Shown: positions 1 through 6,838, counted from the stretch's first letter. The stretch: DNA of 10,900 nucleotides from Rhodobacteraceae bacterium UBA6273 (GCA_002440625.1 DJUV01000287.1:1-10900); one strand, 5' to 3'. Numbers and translations: made by a program. The notes: a model not told the origin generated them from the sequence alone.

Positions 1-89
1 TGAACTGCGCCAAGACCTGCCCGAAGGGGTTGAACCCGGCGAAGGCGATTGCCGAGGTCAAGAAGCTGATGGTCGAGCGGGTGGTCTGA
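1..89 (+). CDS. sdhB: Succinate dehydrogenase iron-sulfur subunit, C-terminal end (partial)
   Basis: Only the last 28 complete codons are present, read from base 3, ending at TGA 87-89. The peptide contains NCAKTCPKGLNPAKAI, which matches the end of the third cysteine cluster of SdhB/FrdB proteins (the C-x3-CPKGLNP signature that helps hold the iron-sulfur centres next to the quinone site). SdhB is the electron-transfer subunit of complex II: it passes electrons from the FAD of SdhA to ubiquinone at the cytoplasmic face of the inner membrane. The terminal KKLMVERVV is also typical of alphaproteobacterial SdhB. The start, the [2Fe-2S] domain and the rest of the sdh operon lie outside the window. 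There is no convincing T-tailed terminator just after the stop; a 5-bp hairpin at 116-129 lacks a T run. Confidence 0.93.
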   Translation, partial: NCAKTCPKGLNPAKAIAEVKKLMVERVV

Positions 90-120
90 AGAACGGCGTA
101 CGCTTTTTCGCAACAGCCTG

Positions 121-180
121 CCGTCAGGCGCGGGCCGGGGATTCCTCCGCCCCCAATCGCCGTGCTAGGGTCCGTCAGGC
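121..180 (+). repeat. 9-base direct repeat CCGTCAGGC in the sdhB-Hint gene gap
   Basis: CCGTCAGGC occurs at 121-129 and again at 172-180, 51 bases apart, in the short non-coding gap upstream of the Hint-domain gene. The first copy also forms the right arm of a small hairpin (116-120 with 125-129). The second ends 17 bases before the Hint ATG. Two copies of a 9-mer in about 100 bases is somewhat unlikely by chance, even in GC-rich DNA, but nothing identifies a binding protein. Confidence 0.3.
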
Positions 181-197
181 CGTGAAAAAGGCCGTAA

Positions 198-1262
198 ATG
201 ACCGGACAGGCAATGTCGGCAATCGGGCGGATCGAAACAAAGGCGAACAATCGCGGGATCTTCGTGATCCCGGTGGCGCAGACGGAGACGGACGGTCTTC
301 GTGCGGCGCCTTGTTCCGTGCTTTTCGCCGGTTCGCAGTGGCGCTGGCAGGGCGAGGCGCTGCGCATCGACGGGTCGGCCGGCCCGCTTTACCTTGAGGA
401 TGAGGCGGCGCGGGCGCGGCTACGGCAGCGCGCGGCGCGGTCGGTGGCGCGGCTTCTCGGCGATCTCGGGTCCGGGGGGCCACGGTCCCGTTCCGGCGAT
501 GAACCCGACGCCGATGCCGGGGGCTTCACCGTGACCGATGGCCGCGCGACCTATCGGCTGGGCTTTGCCGGCGGAGGCGCCCTGCTGACGGTCACTGGCG
601 CCTTGCCGCCCCGGAATGCCGACCTCGCGGTCATCGCGGTCAGCGGCGCCTTGCCTGACCATACCCGCCTGCCGGGGGCCTCGGGCGGGGCGGTCTGCTT
701 CACGCCCGGCACAATGCTCGACACGCCGGAAGGCCCGCGCGCGGTCGAGGAGATCCGGCCCGGCGACCGGCTTGCGACCCGTGACAGCGGCGCTGCGGAG
801 GTGCTCTGGAGCGGGGCGCGGCAGCTTTCCGGCGCACGGCTTCTCGCCATGCCACACCTTCGCCCCGTGCGCATCCGGGCGGGGGCGTTCGGGGCGGGCG
901 CCGACCTTTTGGTTTCGCCAGAACATCGGTTCCTTCTCGGCGGCCCAGCAGCGCGGGCGCTTTTCAATGAAGCCGAGGTGCTGGTCGAGGCGCGCGACCT
1001 TGTCGACGACCGCAAGGTCCGCATGGAGACCGTTCCGCGCGACGTGACCTATATCCACCTCCTGACCGCACGCCATCAGGTGGTGCGCGCCAACGGCATC
1101 GCGACGGAGACATTTCATCCCGCCGCCGCCGACCTCGACTTTCTGGAACCGGACGCGCGCGAGGCACTGTCGCTGGTCCTCGGTGGCACCGGCTACGGCG
1201 GCTTCGCCCGCCGCTGCCTGACCGCGCCCGAAGCGGTGATCTTTCGTCACGACGCGGCCTGA
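198..1262 (+). CDS. Hint (hedgehog/intein) domain-containing protein, function unknown
   Basis: A 354-residue protein. The central and C-terminal part is a Hint-type domain of the kind common in Rhodobacterales: it opens at Cys167 in AVCFTPGTMLDTPEGPRAVEEI, with GDRLATRD at about 189-196, SPEHRFLL at 240-247 (the position of the TxxH block of inteins, with Ser in place of Thr) and RHQVVRANGIATETFHP at about 292-308. Residues 1-160 are not recognised. They look globular and have no evident signal peptide or transmembrane helix. Hint domains are known for self-cleavage or splicing started by the N-terminal Cys, but most stand-alone bacterial members have no proven role. ATG 198 is chosen because AAAAAGG (185-191) lies 6 bases upstream; an in-frame ATG at 213 is possible. 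The gene stands alone between sdhB and rpsD and is not obviously linked to either. Confidence 0.8.
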   Translation: MTGQAMSAIGRIETKANNRGIFVIPVAQTETDGLRAAPCSVLFAGSQWRWQGEALRIDGSAGPLYLEDEAARARLRQRAARSVARLLGDLGSGGPRSRSGDEPDADAGGFTVTDGRATYRLGFAGGGALLTVTGALPPRNADLAVIAVSGALPDHTRLPGASGGAVCFTPGTMLDTPEGPRAVEEIRPGDRLATRDSGAAEVLWSGARQLSGARLLAMPHLRPVRIRAGAFGAGADLLVSPEHRFLLGGPAARALFNEAEVLVEARDLVDDRKVRMETVPRDVTYIHLLTARHQVVRANGIATETFHPAAADLDFLEPDAREALSLVLGGTGYGGFARRCLTAPEAVIFRHDAA

Positions 1263-1272
1263 CGGCGGGGCG

Positions 1273-1300
1273 TTGACTCTCCCGTCCGGGCCTGTATAAG
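1273..1300 (+). promoter_or_regulatory. Sigma-70-type promoter of rpsD
   Basis: A -35 box TTGACT (1273-1278) and a -10 box TATAAG (1295-1300) are separated by 16 bases, placing the transcription start near 1307 and giving a leader of about 140 nt before the rpsD GTG. The -10 box has G rather than T at its last position (-7). Many promoters in Rhodobacter lack that T and depend on the activator CarD, so the same may apply here; that is inference. A perfect palindrome CGTCCCGGGACG (1306-1317) covers the predicted start site. Confidence 0.65.
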
Positions 1301-1306
1301 CCGCCC

Positions 1307-1447
1307 GTCCCGGGACGAACTTCCGGGGCATTTCATTTGGTGTTGGTGGACCCCGCAAGGGGAAACCTGTCGCCCCCGGGTAAAGCGGGGGAAAGGACAA
1401 CGCCCTTCCTGCCGCCTCCGGGTGGCGACCATAGAAGGAGATCAGCG
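1307..1447 (+). promoter_or_regulatory. Structured 5' leader of rpsD, possible translational control element
   Basis: The untranslated leader contains three well-formed hairpins. The first is CCCC-GCAA-GGGG at 1351-1362, with a GNRA tetraloop and a possible outer pairing of GGT 1345-1347 with ACC 1365-1367. The second is a 6-bp stem, 1373-1378 with 1386-1391, around a 7-nt loop. The third is GCCGCC-TCCG-GGTGGC at 1411-1426, with a UNCG-type loop and one G-U pair. CCTTC (1404-1408) is complementary to GAAGG (1434-1438), which is part of the ribosome binding site, so pairing would enclose the third hairpin and hide the site. CCTT 1404-1407 can instead pair with AAGG 1393-1396, freeing it. Autoregulation by S4 binding to its own mRNA leader is established in E. 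coli and Bacillus; that it happens here is inference. I do not recognise this leader as a named RNA family. Confidence 0.5.
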
Positions 1448-2068
1448 GTGACCAAACGCACCTCTGCCAAGTACAAGATCGACCGCCGCATGGGCGAAAA
1501 CATCTGGGGCCGTCCGAAGTCCCCGGTGAACAAGCGTGAATACGGGCCGGGCCAGCACGGCCAGCGCCGCAAGAACAAGCTTTCCGACTTCGGCACCCAG
1601 CTTCGCGCCAAGCAGAAGCTGAAGGGCTATTACGGCGACCTGACCGAAAAGCAGTTCCGCAAGATTTACGCCGAGGCCGAGCGCGTCAAGGGCGATACCG
1701 GTGAAAACCTGATCGGCCTTCTTGAGCGCCGTCTCGACGCCGTCGTCTACCGCGCCAAGTTCGTGCCGACGATCTTCGCCGCGCGCCAGTTCGTGAACCA
1801 CGGCCACGTGACCGTGAACGGGAGCCGCGTCAACATCGCCTCCTACCGCGTCAAGGAAGGCGACGTCGTTGCCGTCCGCGACAAGTCGCGCCAGCTCGCG
1901 CTCGTCCTTGAGGCCGTCGGCCTCGTCGAGCGTGACGTGCCCGATTACATCGAGGCGGACCATTCGAAGATGACCGCGACCTTCGTGCGCCAGCCGGCGC
2001 TGGGCGACGTGCCCTACGCAGTCCAGATGGAACCGCACCTCGTCGTCGAATTCTACGCGAAGAACTGA
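1448..2068 (+). CDS. rpsD: Small ribosomal subunit protein S4 (uS4)
   Basis: A 206-residue S4, the usual length. S4 binds the 5' domain of 16S rRNA and is a primary assembly protein of the 30S subunit; with S5 it influences decoding accuracy, and in several bacteria it represses its own synthesis. The start [20 protein letters not shown] and the segment [23 protein letters not shown] are typical of alphaproteobacterial S4. The S4 RNA-binding domain follows (about 96-160: [20 protein letters not shown], then [10 protein letters not shown]), and the protein ends [13 protein letters not shown]. The start is GTG at 1448: AAGGAG at 1435-1440 lies 7 bases upstream, and the family's conserved N-terminus begins exactly there. 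An upstream in-frame ATG at 1337 would add 37 residues unlike any S4 and read through the leader hairpins. The gene has its own promoter and terminator, so it is monocistronic and not part of an alpha-type ribosomal operon. Confidence 0.97.
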   Translation: MTKRTSAKYKIDRRMGENIWGRPKSPVNKREYGPGQHGQRRKNKLSDFGTQLRAKQKLKGYYGDLTEKQFRKIYAEAERVKGDTGENLIGLLERRLDAVVYRAKFVPTIFAARQFVNHGHVTVNGSRVNIASYRVKEGDVVAVRDKSRQLALVLEAVGLVERDVPDYIEADHSKMTATFVRQPALGDVPYAVQMEPHLVVEFYAKN

Positions 2069-2095
2069 TCCGCCGGTCACGGCAGGACTGTCATG

Positions 2096-2123
2096 GGGCC
2101 GCGGCATCGCCGCGGCCCTTTTT
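2096..2123 (+). terminator. Intrinsic terminator of rpsD
   Basis: A perfect 10-bp GC stem, GGGCCGCGGC (2096-2105) with GCCGCGGCCC (2109-2118), has a 3-base loop and is followed directly by five Ts (2119-2123). It starts 27 bases after the rpsD stop and should isolate rpsD from hisC. Confidence 0.93.
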
Positions 2124-2193
2124 CGTCGCGGATAAAGCTGGCCTTGCGTCAATGCCCCCGCTAGAAAGCGCGAAGTCTGCCGGAGTCACTGCC

Positions 2194-3279
2194 ATGACCG
2201 AGTTCATCCGCCCGCAGCCGGGCATTCTGGACATCGACCTTTATCAGGGCGGTGCGGCGCATGTCGCCGGGCGGAGCGACGCGGTGAAGCTGTCATCGAA
2301 CGAAAACCCCTTCGGCCCCTCCGACAAGGCGAAAGAGGCGTTCCAGCGCGCAGTCCACAAGCTGCACCGCTACCCCTCGACCGACCACGCCGCCTTGCGG
2401 CAGGCGATCGGCGATACCCACAGGCTCGACCCGGCGCGGATCATCTGCGGTGTGGGTTCGGATGAGATCATCGGGCTGCTCTGCAACGCCTATGCCGGCA
2501 AGGGTGATGAGGTCGTCTTCACCGAGCACGGGTTCCTCATGTACCGCATCTACACCATGGCCGCCGGTGCGCGGCCCGTGGTGGTGAAGGAACGCGACCG
2601 GACCACGGATGTCGATGCGATCCTGGCCGCTTGCCGGGCGAAGACCAGGCTCGTCTTCATCGCCAACCCGAACAACCCGACCGGCACCATGATCGGCCTG
2701 CCGGAGATCGAGCGTCTGGCCGCCGGGCTGCCGCAGCAGGCGATCCTCGTGATTGACGGCGCCTATGCCGAATATGTCGATGGCTACGATGGCGGCGCCG
2801 CGCTCGTGACCGCGCGCGACAATGTGGTGATGACGCGGACGTTCTCGAAGATCTACGGGCTTGGGGGCTTGAGGATCGGCTGGGGCTATGGCCCGAAGCC
2901 GATCATCGACGTCCTGAACCGCGTGCGCGGCCCCTTCAACCTGTCGAACGCGCAGCTTGAAACCGCCGAGGCGGCGGTGCGCGATCAGGATCATGTCGTC
3001 CGCTGCCGGAGCGACAACGCGCGGATGCGTGCCTGGCTCGCCGAGGCGCTGGCGGAAAAAGGCGTACCGTCGGATACGTCGACGGCGAATTTCATCCTCG
3101 CCCGCTTCGCGAGCCGCGAAGAGGCTGAGGCCTGCGACGATTTCCTGCAGACGCAGGGGCTGATCGTGCGGCGAGTGGCGGGCTACGGTCTGCCCAACTG
3201 CCTGCGCATCACCATCGGGGATGAGGCCTCCTGCCGCCGGGTCGCGCATGCCATCGGCCAGTTCAAGGGGCAACGATGA
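2194..3279 (+). CDS. hisC: Histidinol-phosphate aminotransferase
   Basis: A 361-residue PLP-dependent fold-type I aminotransferase that converts imidazole acetol phosphate and glutamate to histidinol phosphate in histidine synthesis; members of this family can also transaminate aromatic keto acids. Visible motifs: [10 protein letters not shown] (34-43), NPNNPTG (158-164), IDGAYAEY with Asp188 that contacts the PLP ring nitrogen, [17 protein letters not shown] with the Schiff-base Lys219 and phosphate-binding Arg227, and LRIT with substrate-carboxylate Arg338. The start is ATG 2194: GGAG (2182-2185) lies 8 bases upstream, and [14 protein letters not shown] is the usual family N-terminus. An in-frame ATG at 2152 would add 14 unconserved residues. 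The stop overlaps the next ATG (ATGA), so translation of the dehydrogenase is probably coupled. I see no convincing promoter in 2124-2193. Confidence 0.95.
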   Translation: MTEFIRPQPGILDIDLYQGGAAHVAGRSDAVKLSSNENPFGPSDKAKEAFQRAVHKLHRYPSTDHAALRQAIGDTHRLDPARIICGVGSDEIIGLLCNAYAGKGDEVVFTEHGFLMYRIYTMAAGARPVVVKERDRTTDVDAILAACRAKTRLVFIANPNNPTGTMIGLPEIERLAAGLPQQAILVIDGAYAEYVDGYDGGAALVTARDNVVMTRTFSKIYGLGGLRIGWGYGPKPIIDVLNRVRGPFNLSNAQLETAEAAVRDQDHVVRCRSDNARMRAWLAEALAEKGVPSDTSTANFILARFASREEAEACDDFLQTQGLIVRRVAGYGLPNCLRITIGDEASCRRVAHAIGQFKGQR

Positions 3280-4202
3280 CGGCGCCGATCTATGACCGCG
3301 TGGCGCTGATCGGCCTCGGCCTCATCGCGTCGTCGATGGGCCATGCGATGAAGGCTGGCGGGCTCGCCGGAACCATTACCGGCCACGCCAAAACGCCGGC
3401 GACGCGGGCGGCCGCACTTGAACTGGGCTTCTGCGACGCGGTCTTCGAGACGGCCGCCGAGGCGGTGAAAGATGCCGATCTTGTGGTCCTCGCCGTGCCG
3501 GTGGGCGTGATGGGCGAGGTCGCCGCAGAGATTGCGCCGCATCTGAAAGCCGGGGCCACGGTGACGGATGTCGGGTCCGTCAAGCAGGCGGTGATCGACG
3601 CCGTCGCGCCGCATATTCCGAAGGGCGTCAACTTCATACCGGGCCATCCTCTCGCGGGGACTGAACATTCCGGGCCAAGGTCCGGTTTTGCCGAACTTTT
3701 CCGCAATCGCTGGTGCCTTCTCATTCCCGGCGATGCGCCGCCCGAAGGCGTGGCGCGGCTCCGGTCGCTCTGGGAGGCGATGGGCGCCAATGTCGACGAG
3801 ATGGACGCGGTCCATCACGACCTTGTCCTTGCCGTGGTGTCGCATACGCCCCACCTCATCGCCTATACGATGGTCGGCGTCGCCGATCACATGCGCCGGG
3901 TGTCGGAGAACGAGGTCATCAAGTATTCCGCCTCGGGCTTCCGCGATTTCACCCGCATCGCCGCCTCGGACCCGACCATGTGGCGCGACGTGTTCCTGAC
4001 CAACAAGGAAGCGACGCTCGACATTCTGGGGCGCTTCACGGAGGAACTATTCATGTTGCAGCGCGCGATCCGCATGGGCGATGGCCAGCAATTGTTCGAC
4101 TATTTTACCAGGACCCGCGCGATCCGGCGCGGCATCATCGAGGCCGGGCAGGATACCGCGGCGCCGGATTTCGGTCGCTCCAAGGCGGAGCCGGCGGCAT
4201 GA
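3276..4202 (+). CDS. tyrC: Prephenate/arogenate (cyclohexadienyl) dehydrogenase
   Basis: A 308-residue NAD(P)-dependent dehydrogenase of the TyrA/TyrC family, catalysing the oxidative decarboxylation that makes 4-hydroxyphenylpyruvate or tyrosine from prephenate or arogenate. The Rossmann nucleotide loop is [12 protein letters not shown] (10-21), followed by [10 protein letters not shown] (68-77) and VTDVGSVKQ (96-104). The family signature [11 protein letters not shown] spans 123-133 with His124, and the helical C-terminal domain carries [14 protein letters not shown] (181-194) and [13 protein letters not shown] (221-233). There is no fused chorismate mutase or ACT domain, so allosteric control by tyrosine through an ACT domain is not expected. 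AAGGGG at 3265-3270 precedes the ATG by 5 bases, and the start overlaps the hisC stop by 4 bases. Whether it uses prephenate, arogenate or both cannot be read from the sequence; I use the TyrC symbol for the mono-functional type. Confidence 0.9.
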   Translation: MTAPIYDRVALIGLGLIASSMGHAMKAGGLAGTITGHAKTPATRAAALELGFCDAVFETAAEAVKDADLVVLAVPVGVMGEVAAEIAPHLKAGATVTDVGSVKQAVIDAVAPHIPKGVNFIPGHPLAGTEHSGPRSGFAELFRNRWCLLIPGDAPPEGVARLRSLWEAMGANVDEMDAVHHDLVLAVVSHTPHLIAYTMVGVADHMRRVSENEVIKYSASGFRDFTRIAASDPTMWRDVFLTNKEATLDILGRFTEELFMLQRAIRMGDGQQLFDYFTRTRAIRRGIIEAGQDTAAPDFGRSKAEPAA

Positions 4203-5188
4203 GGGGCGGGGCAATCGCCCTGGCCGCGCTGATCGCGGTGCTGCCCGTCGCCCTTGCCGCGAAAGCGCCGCTGACCTCGCCGCGCCCGGCGACGAGGACC
4301 GATCTGGCCGAAAAGGCGCTTGAAAGCACGGGTTTGCCGCGCCTTGTCGTTCCTGCCGGTCTGGCGATGTCGGCCCTGGCAAAACCCGTAGCACAAGGTC
4401 TGTCGCTTCGGCCAAGACCGAGGCCGGGTGCGCTGGCCGAGATGGCCGCCGTCGCTCAGGCGTCAGAGGCCATGTCGATCCGGCCCCGCCTGCGGCCACC
4501 GGCAGCGGCGCGGCCCGCCGAGACCACCGATGTCGCGGCGCCCGCGCTTATTGACGCGGCCTTCACGGTCCGGCCCATGGCGCGGCCGGAAAACCTGCAA
4601 CGCCTGAGCCAAGTCAGCGCGGTGGCATACGTTCCCGGCAAGGTGGCTGGCGTGCTGACCAGCCGCAAAGGGTCGGTCTGCGGCGATCCGGCAATCAAGG
4701 GCACCACGATCCCGCCGATCATCAGCCGGGTGAATGGCTGCGGCCTTGAAGACGGGGTGGAGATCACCTCGGTCGCGGGCGTGAAGCTGTCCGTTCCGGT
4801 CGAGATCGACTGCACCACGGCGAAGGCCCTGAAGACCTGGGTTGAAGAGACCGCCATTCCCTCCGTCGGCAAGCGCGGCGGCGGTTTGTCGGCGCTGCAG
4901 ATCGCGGGAAGTTATGCCTGCCGCCCCCGCAACAGCCAGAAGGGCAACAAGATCAGCGAGCATGGTCGCGGCCGCGCCATCGACATCGGCGGTTACGTGC
5001 TGGCGAACGGAACCGCTGTCTCGGTGCTGAAAGGCTGGGGCAGCGATGCCAGCGGCAAGGTGCTCGCCTCGATGCGGAAAGAGGCCTGCGGGCCGTTCAA
5101 CACCGTGCTCGGCCCCGGTTCGGACAGCTACCACCGCGATCACCTGCATTTCGACACCGCGCGCGGACGCGGCCCCTATTGCCGCTGA
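4199..5188 (+). CDS. Secreted extensin-like domain protein (LAS-type metallopeptidase-like fold)
   Basis: A 329-residue protein whose start overlaps the tyrC stop by 4 bases (ATGA), with GGAG (4187-4190) 8 bases upstream. Residues 1-21 form a signal peptide: a short Arg, then an Ala/Leu/Ile core ending VALAA, so it should be exported. A Pro/Arg-rich linker follows, with three RPxxRP units at about 71-76, 95-100 and 125-130. The C-terminal extensin-like domain (about 150-329) has six cysteines (161, 181, 205, 241, 297, 328), suitable for periplasmic disulfides. It also has SEHGRGRAIDI (His255...Asp262) and HRDHLHFD (312-319, with His315 and His317). The HxxxxxxD plus HxH pattern resembles the zinc-binding residues of D-Ala-D-Ala/LAS peptidases, which suggests a peptidoglycan-related role; catalysis is not proven. 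Its position behind tyrC looks like shared transcription rather than shared pathway. Confidence 0.85.
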   Translation: MRGGAIALAALIAVLPVALAAKAPLTSPRPATRTDLAEKALESTGLPRLVVPAGLAMSALAKPVAQGLSLRPRPRPGALAEMAAVAQASEAMSIRPRLRPPAAARPAETTDVAAPALIDAAFTVRPMARPENLQRLSQVSAVAYVPGKVAGVLTSRKGSVCGDPAIKGTTIPPIISRVNGCGLEDGVEITSVAGVKLSVPVEIDCTTAKALKTWVEETAIPSVGKRGGGLSALQIAGSYACRPRNSQKGNKISEHGRGRAIDIGGYVLANGTAVSVLKGWGSDASGKVLASMRKEACGPFNTVLGPGSDSYHRDHLHFDTARGRGPYCR

Positions 5189-5194
5189 GCGGAC

Positions 5195-6178
5195 TCAGAA
5201 GCGCGGCGCCGGACCAAGTGGCAGGGGGCCGAGCGCCATCCATCCGGCCTTGAAGGTGAGGGGCAGCGCCAGTTCAGCCGGGTCGCCTGACAGTGCGGCA
5301 AGCTGCTGCATCATGTCGCCAAGCTGCTTTTCCATCTCGGGCGGGACAGTCCCGGTTGCGACCAGCAGCGGCGGCAGTCCCTGCCAGTTTCTGAGCCTGA
5401 GGTTGATCGCCCCTTCCGGCGTGCCCGAAGCGCTGATGTCGATACGGCCGTCGCCGCGCAAGGAGAGGTCGCCCCAGTCCAGCTCCAGCGCCGAAAGGGC
5501 TAGGGCGCGCAGCATCGGCGGCGTGTCGATGGCGGCTCGGTCCAGTGCGCGGCTGAAGGTCGCGTCGGCGTCGATCCGCGCCTGTCCCGGACTGGCGGGA
5601 AGGTTGGCGCGGGCGAGAATTTCGGCAGGCGGGCCAGAGAGCGCCAGCGCAGTCGCCTCGGCGCCAAGCCGGTAGCGGAATGACTTCGCATCCTCCTCGC
5701 GGATCGCAAGCCGGAGCTGCTGCGCGGCGAGCGTCCAGCCAAGATCGGACTTCGCTTCGGTCGCATCCGAAATCGCCTCGGCATGAAGCAGCGGCAGCGC
5801 GGTCGAGAGGCCGAAGCCGGCGCTTGCCCGCATGTCGGTCGTGGTGAGCGTGATGGTCTCGCCGCCTGTCTCGATCGTCTGGCCAGAGGGCAGAAGGGCG
5901 ATGATCTTGCCGGGGTCGTAGGCCAGCGCGTAAACTGTGAGGCTCGGCGCGCGCCAGCGCCAGCGACCGCCGGGATCGGCCAGCGCGGGGTCAGTGACGC
6001 TCAGGTCGAAACGGGCCGGGAAGCCGCCAAGGTCGAACGCGGAGTAATCCACCCGACCCTCGGCCTTCATCTGGGTCAGCGCCGCCTCGGTCTCGGCCCT
6101 GAGGGTGCGCGCGCCGAAATACCAGAAGCCGCCCCAGAGCACTGCAAAAAGCGCCACAAGCCAAAGGATGACCCGCAT
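5195..6178 (-). CDS. DUF2125 family membrane-anchored protein
   Basis: A 327-residue protein of the alphaproteobacterial DUF2125 family, function unknown. The N-terminus (about 3-22, RVILWLVALFAVLWGGFWYF) is an uncleaved-looking hydrophobic anchor, so the rest should lie in the periplasm. Recognisable family segments are DLGGFPARFDLSV (49-61) and WRAPSLTVYALAYDPGKI (75-92). The remainder is alternating beta-like sequence, as in lipid-binding or AsmA-like proteins, but I claim no function. ATG 6178 is preceded on its own strand by GGAAGG about 10 bases upstream, a rather wide spacing. The gene converges on the extensin-like gene with only 6 bases between stops and no T-tailed terminator there. 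It is divergent from the gamma-glutamylcyclotransferase, sharing a 78-base gap (6179-6256). Confidence 0.82.
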   Translation of the reverse strand: MRVILWLVALFAVLWGGFWYFGARTLRAETEAALTQMKAEGRVDYSAFDLGGFPARFDLSVTDPALADPGGRWRWRAPSLTVYALAYDPGKIIALLPSGQTIETGGETITLTTTDMRASAGFGLSTALPLLHAEAISDATEAKSDLGWTLAAQQLRLAIREEDAKSFRYRLGAEATALALSGPPAEILARANLPASPGQARIDADATFSRALDRAAIDTPPMLRALALSALELDWGDLSLRGDGRIDISASGTPEGAINLRLRNWQGLPPLLVATGTVPPEMEKQLGDMMQQLAALSGDPAELALPLTFKAGWMALGPLPLGPAPRF

Positions 6179-6256
6179 CTATGTCGCACCTTCCCTGTTC
6201 CCTTCCGATGCTGTTTACAGGCCGGGCAGCGAAAGGACCAGCGAGGGGCGTTCACG

Positions 6257-6787
6257 ATGTGGGTCTTCGGCTATGGCTCGCTTCTATGGGAGCCGGGTTT
6301 CGACTTCACCGAAAAGGTGATGGCGCGGCTTGACGGCTGGCACCGGAGCTTCTGCATGCGCTCGATCCACCACCGGGGGACCGAGGCCGAACCCGGGCTT
6401 GTCCTCGCGCTCGATGCGGCTTCGGGCGGAGCCTGCACCGGGCTGGCCTTCGGCGTGGCGCCGGAGAAGGCCGAAAGCGTGCTGGCCTACCTGCGCGAAC
6501 GCGAGCTGATTTCCTCGGCCTATCTCGAAAGGCTGCTGCCGGTCACGCTGGCCGGCGGCCGGATGGTCGAGGCTGTGGCCTATGTCATCGACCCCGACCA
6601 TGTGCAGTACTGCGGTGGCCTGCCGCTTGACGAACAGGCGGCGATCATCGCCCGGGCCAGGGGCGGGCGGGGCGAGAACCGAGATTATCTCTGGAACACC
6701 GCCCGGCACCTCCACGAACTCGGCATCGCTGACCCGGAGTTGGACTGGCTCGCCGCGCGGGTGCGGCATCTGGCCGGCACGCCTTAG
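6257..6787 (+). CDS. ChaC-type glutathione-specific gamma-glutamylcyclotransferase
   Basis: A 176-residue protein of the ChaC/GGCT fold that cleaves glutathione (or gamma-glutamyl peptides) to 5-oxoproline and Cys-Gly in the cytoplasm. The signature MWVFGYGSLLWEPGF opens the protein, with the substrate-binding loop YGSLLW at 6-11. The catalytic acid is expected in YLRERE (Glu81 or Glu83), and GRGENRDYLWNTARHLHELGI (138-157) matches the ChaC C-terminal motif (GxxGxNxxYL). The length fits bacterial ChaC. The start is ATG 6257 because the family motif begins there; GAGG at 6242-6245 is a modest ribosome binding site about 11 bases away. The reading frame is open much further upstream (from 5783), but that part runs antisense through the DUF2125 gene and has no family similarity. 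The gene is followed after 85 bases by the MotA-like gene, which seems to have its own promoter. Confidence 0.9.
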   Translation: MWVFGYGSLLWEPGFDFTEKVMARLDGWHRSFCMRSIHHRGTEAEPGLVLALDAASGGACTGLAFGVAPEKAESVLAYLRERELISSAYLERLLPVTLAGGRMVEAVAYVIDPDHVQYCGGLPLDEQAAIIARARGGRGENRDYLWNTARHLHELGIADPELDWLAARVRHLAGTP

Positions 6788-6809
6788 GCCCATCCGCCAG
6801 AGCTTTCCC

Positions 6810-6838
6810 TTGAGCGCGTCCGACCCGCCGCCTATTGT
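6810..6838 (+). promoter_or_regulatory. Candidate promoter of the MotA-like/OmpA-like pair
   Basis: TTGAGC (6810-6815) and TATTGT (6833-6838) are separated by 17 bases, a good sigma-70 arrangement. The start of transcription would be near 6845, about 28 bases before the MotA-like ATG at 6873. It lies in the 85-base gap after the ChaC gene. No operator is visible. Confidence 0.45.

Noticed and set aside
116..129. Terminator after sdhB
   Set aside because: It is a 5-bp hairpin with a 4-base loop and no downstream T run; the only T run (around 104-108) lies before it.
420..1400. Long antisense open frame of 326 codons opposite the Hint gene and the rpsD leader
   Set aside because: It runs across a real gene, a promoter and an intergenic region. 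Its sequence is low-complexity Arg/Ala/Gly/Pro with no recognisable motif, a common artefact of GC-rich codon bias.
1300..1440. Stable structural RNA gene (RNase P, SRP or 6S RNA) before rpsD
   Set aside because: The region is structured, but I find neither the SRP GGAAGGAAGCAGCC-type loop nor RNase P signatures, and it leads directly into the rpsD ribosome binding site. A leader is the simpler reading.
1442..2152. Antisense open frame opposite rpsD
   Set aside because: It covers the rpsD terminator and coding region; rpsD is certain and the antisense product is unrecognisable.
2124..2193. Promoter for hisC
   Set aside because: TTGCGT (2144-2149) and TAGAAA (2162-2167) are only 12 bases apart, too close for a sigma-70 promoter, and no better pair is visible.
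2293..3273. Long antisense open frame of 326 codons opposite hisC
   Set aside because: It mirrors hisC codon structure, shows no family motif, and hisC itself is fully convincing on the other strand.
3713..4198. N-terminal extension of the extensin-like protein into tyrC
   Set aside because: It is out of frame with, and entirely inside, tyrC. A good signal peptide and ribosome binding site begin at 4199.
5783..6256. N-terminal extension of the ChaC protein to an ATG at 5783
   Set aside because: The extension is antisense to the DUF2125 gene and the intergenic gap, and the ChaC family motif begins at ATG 6257.
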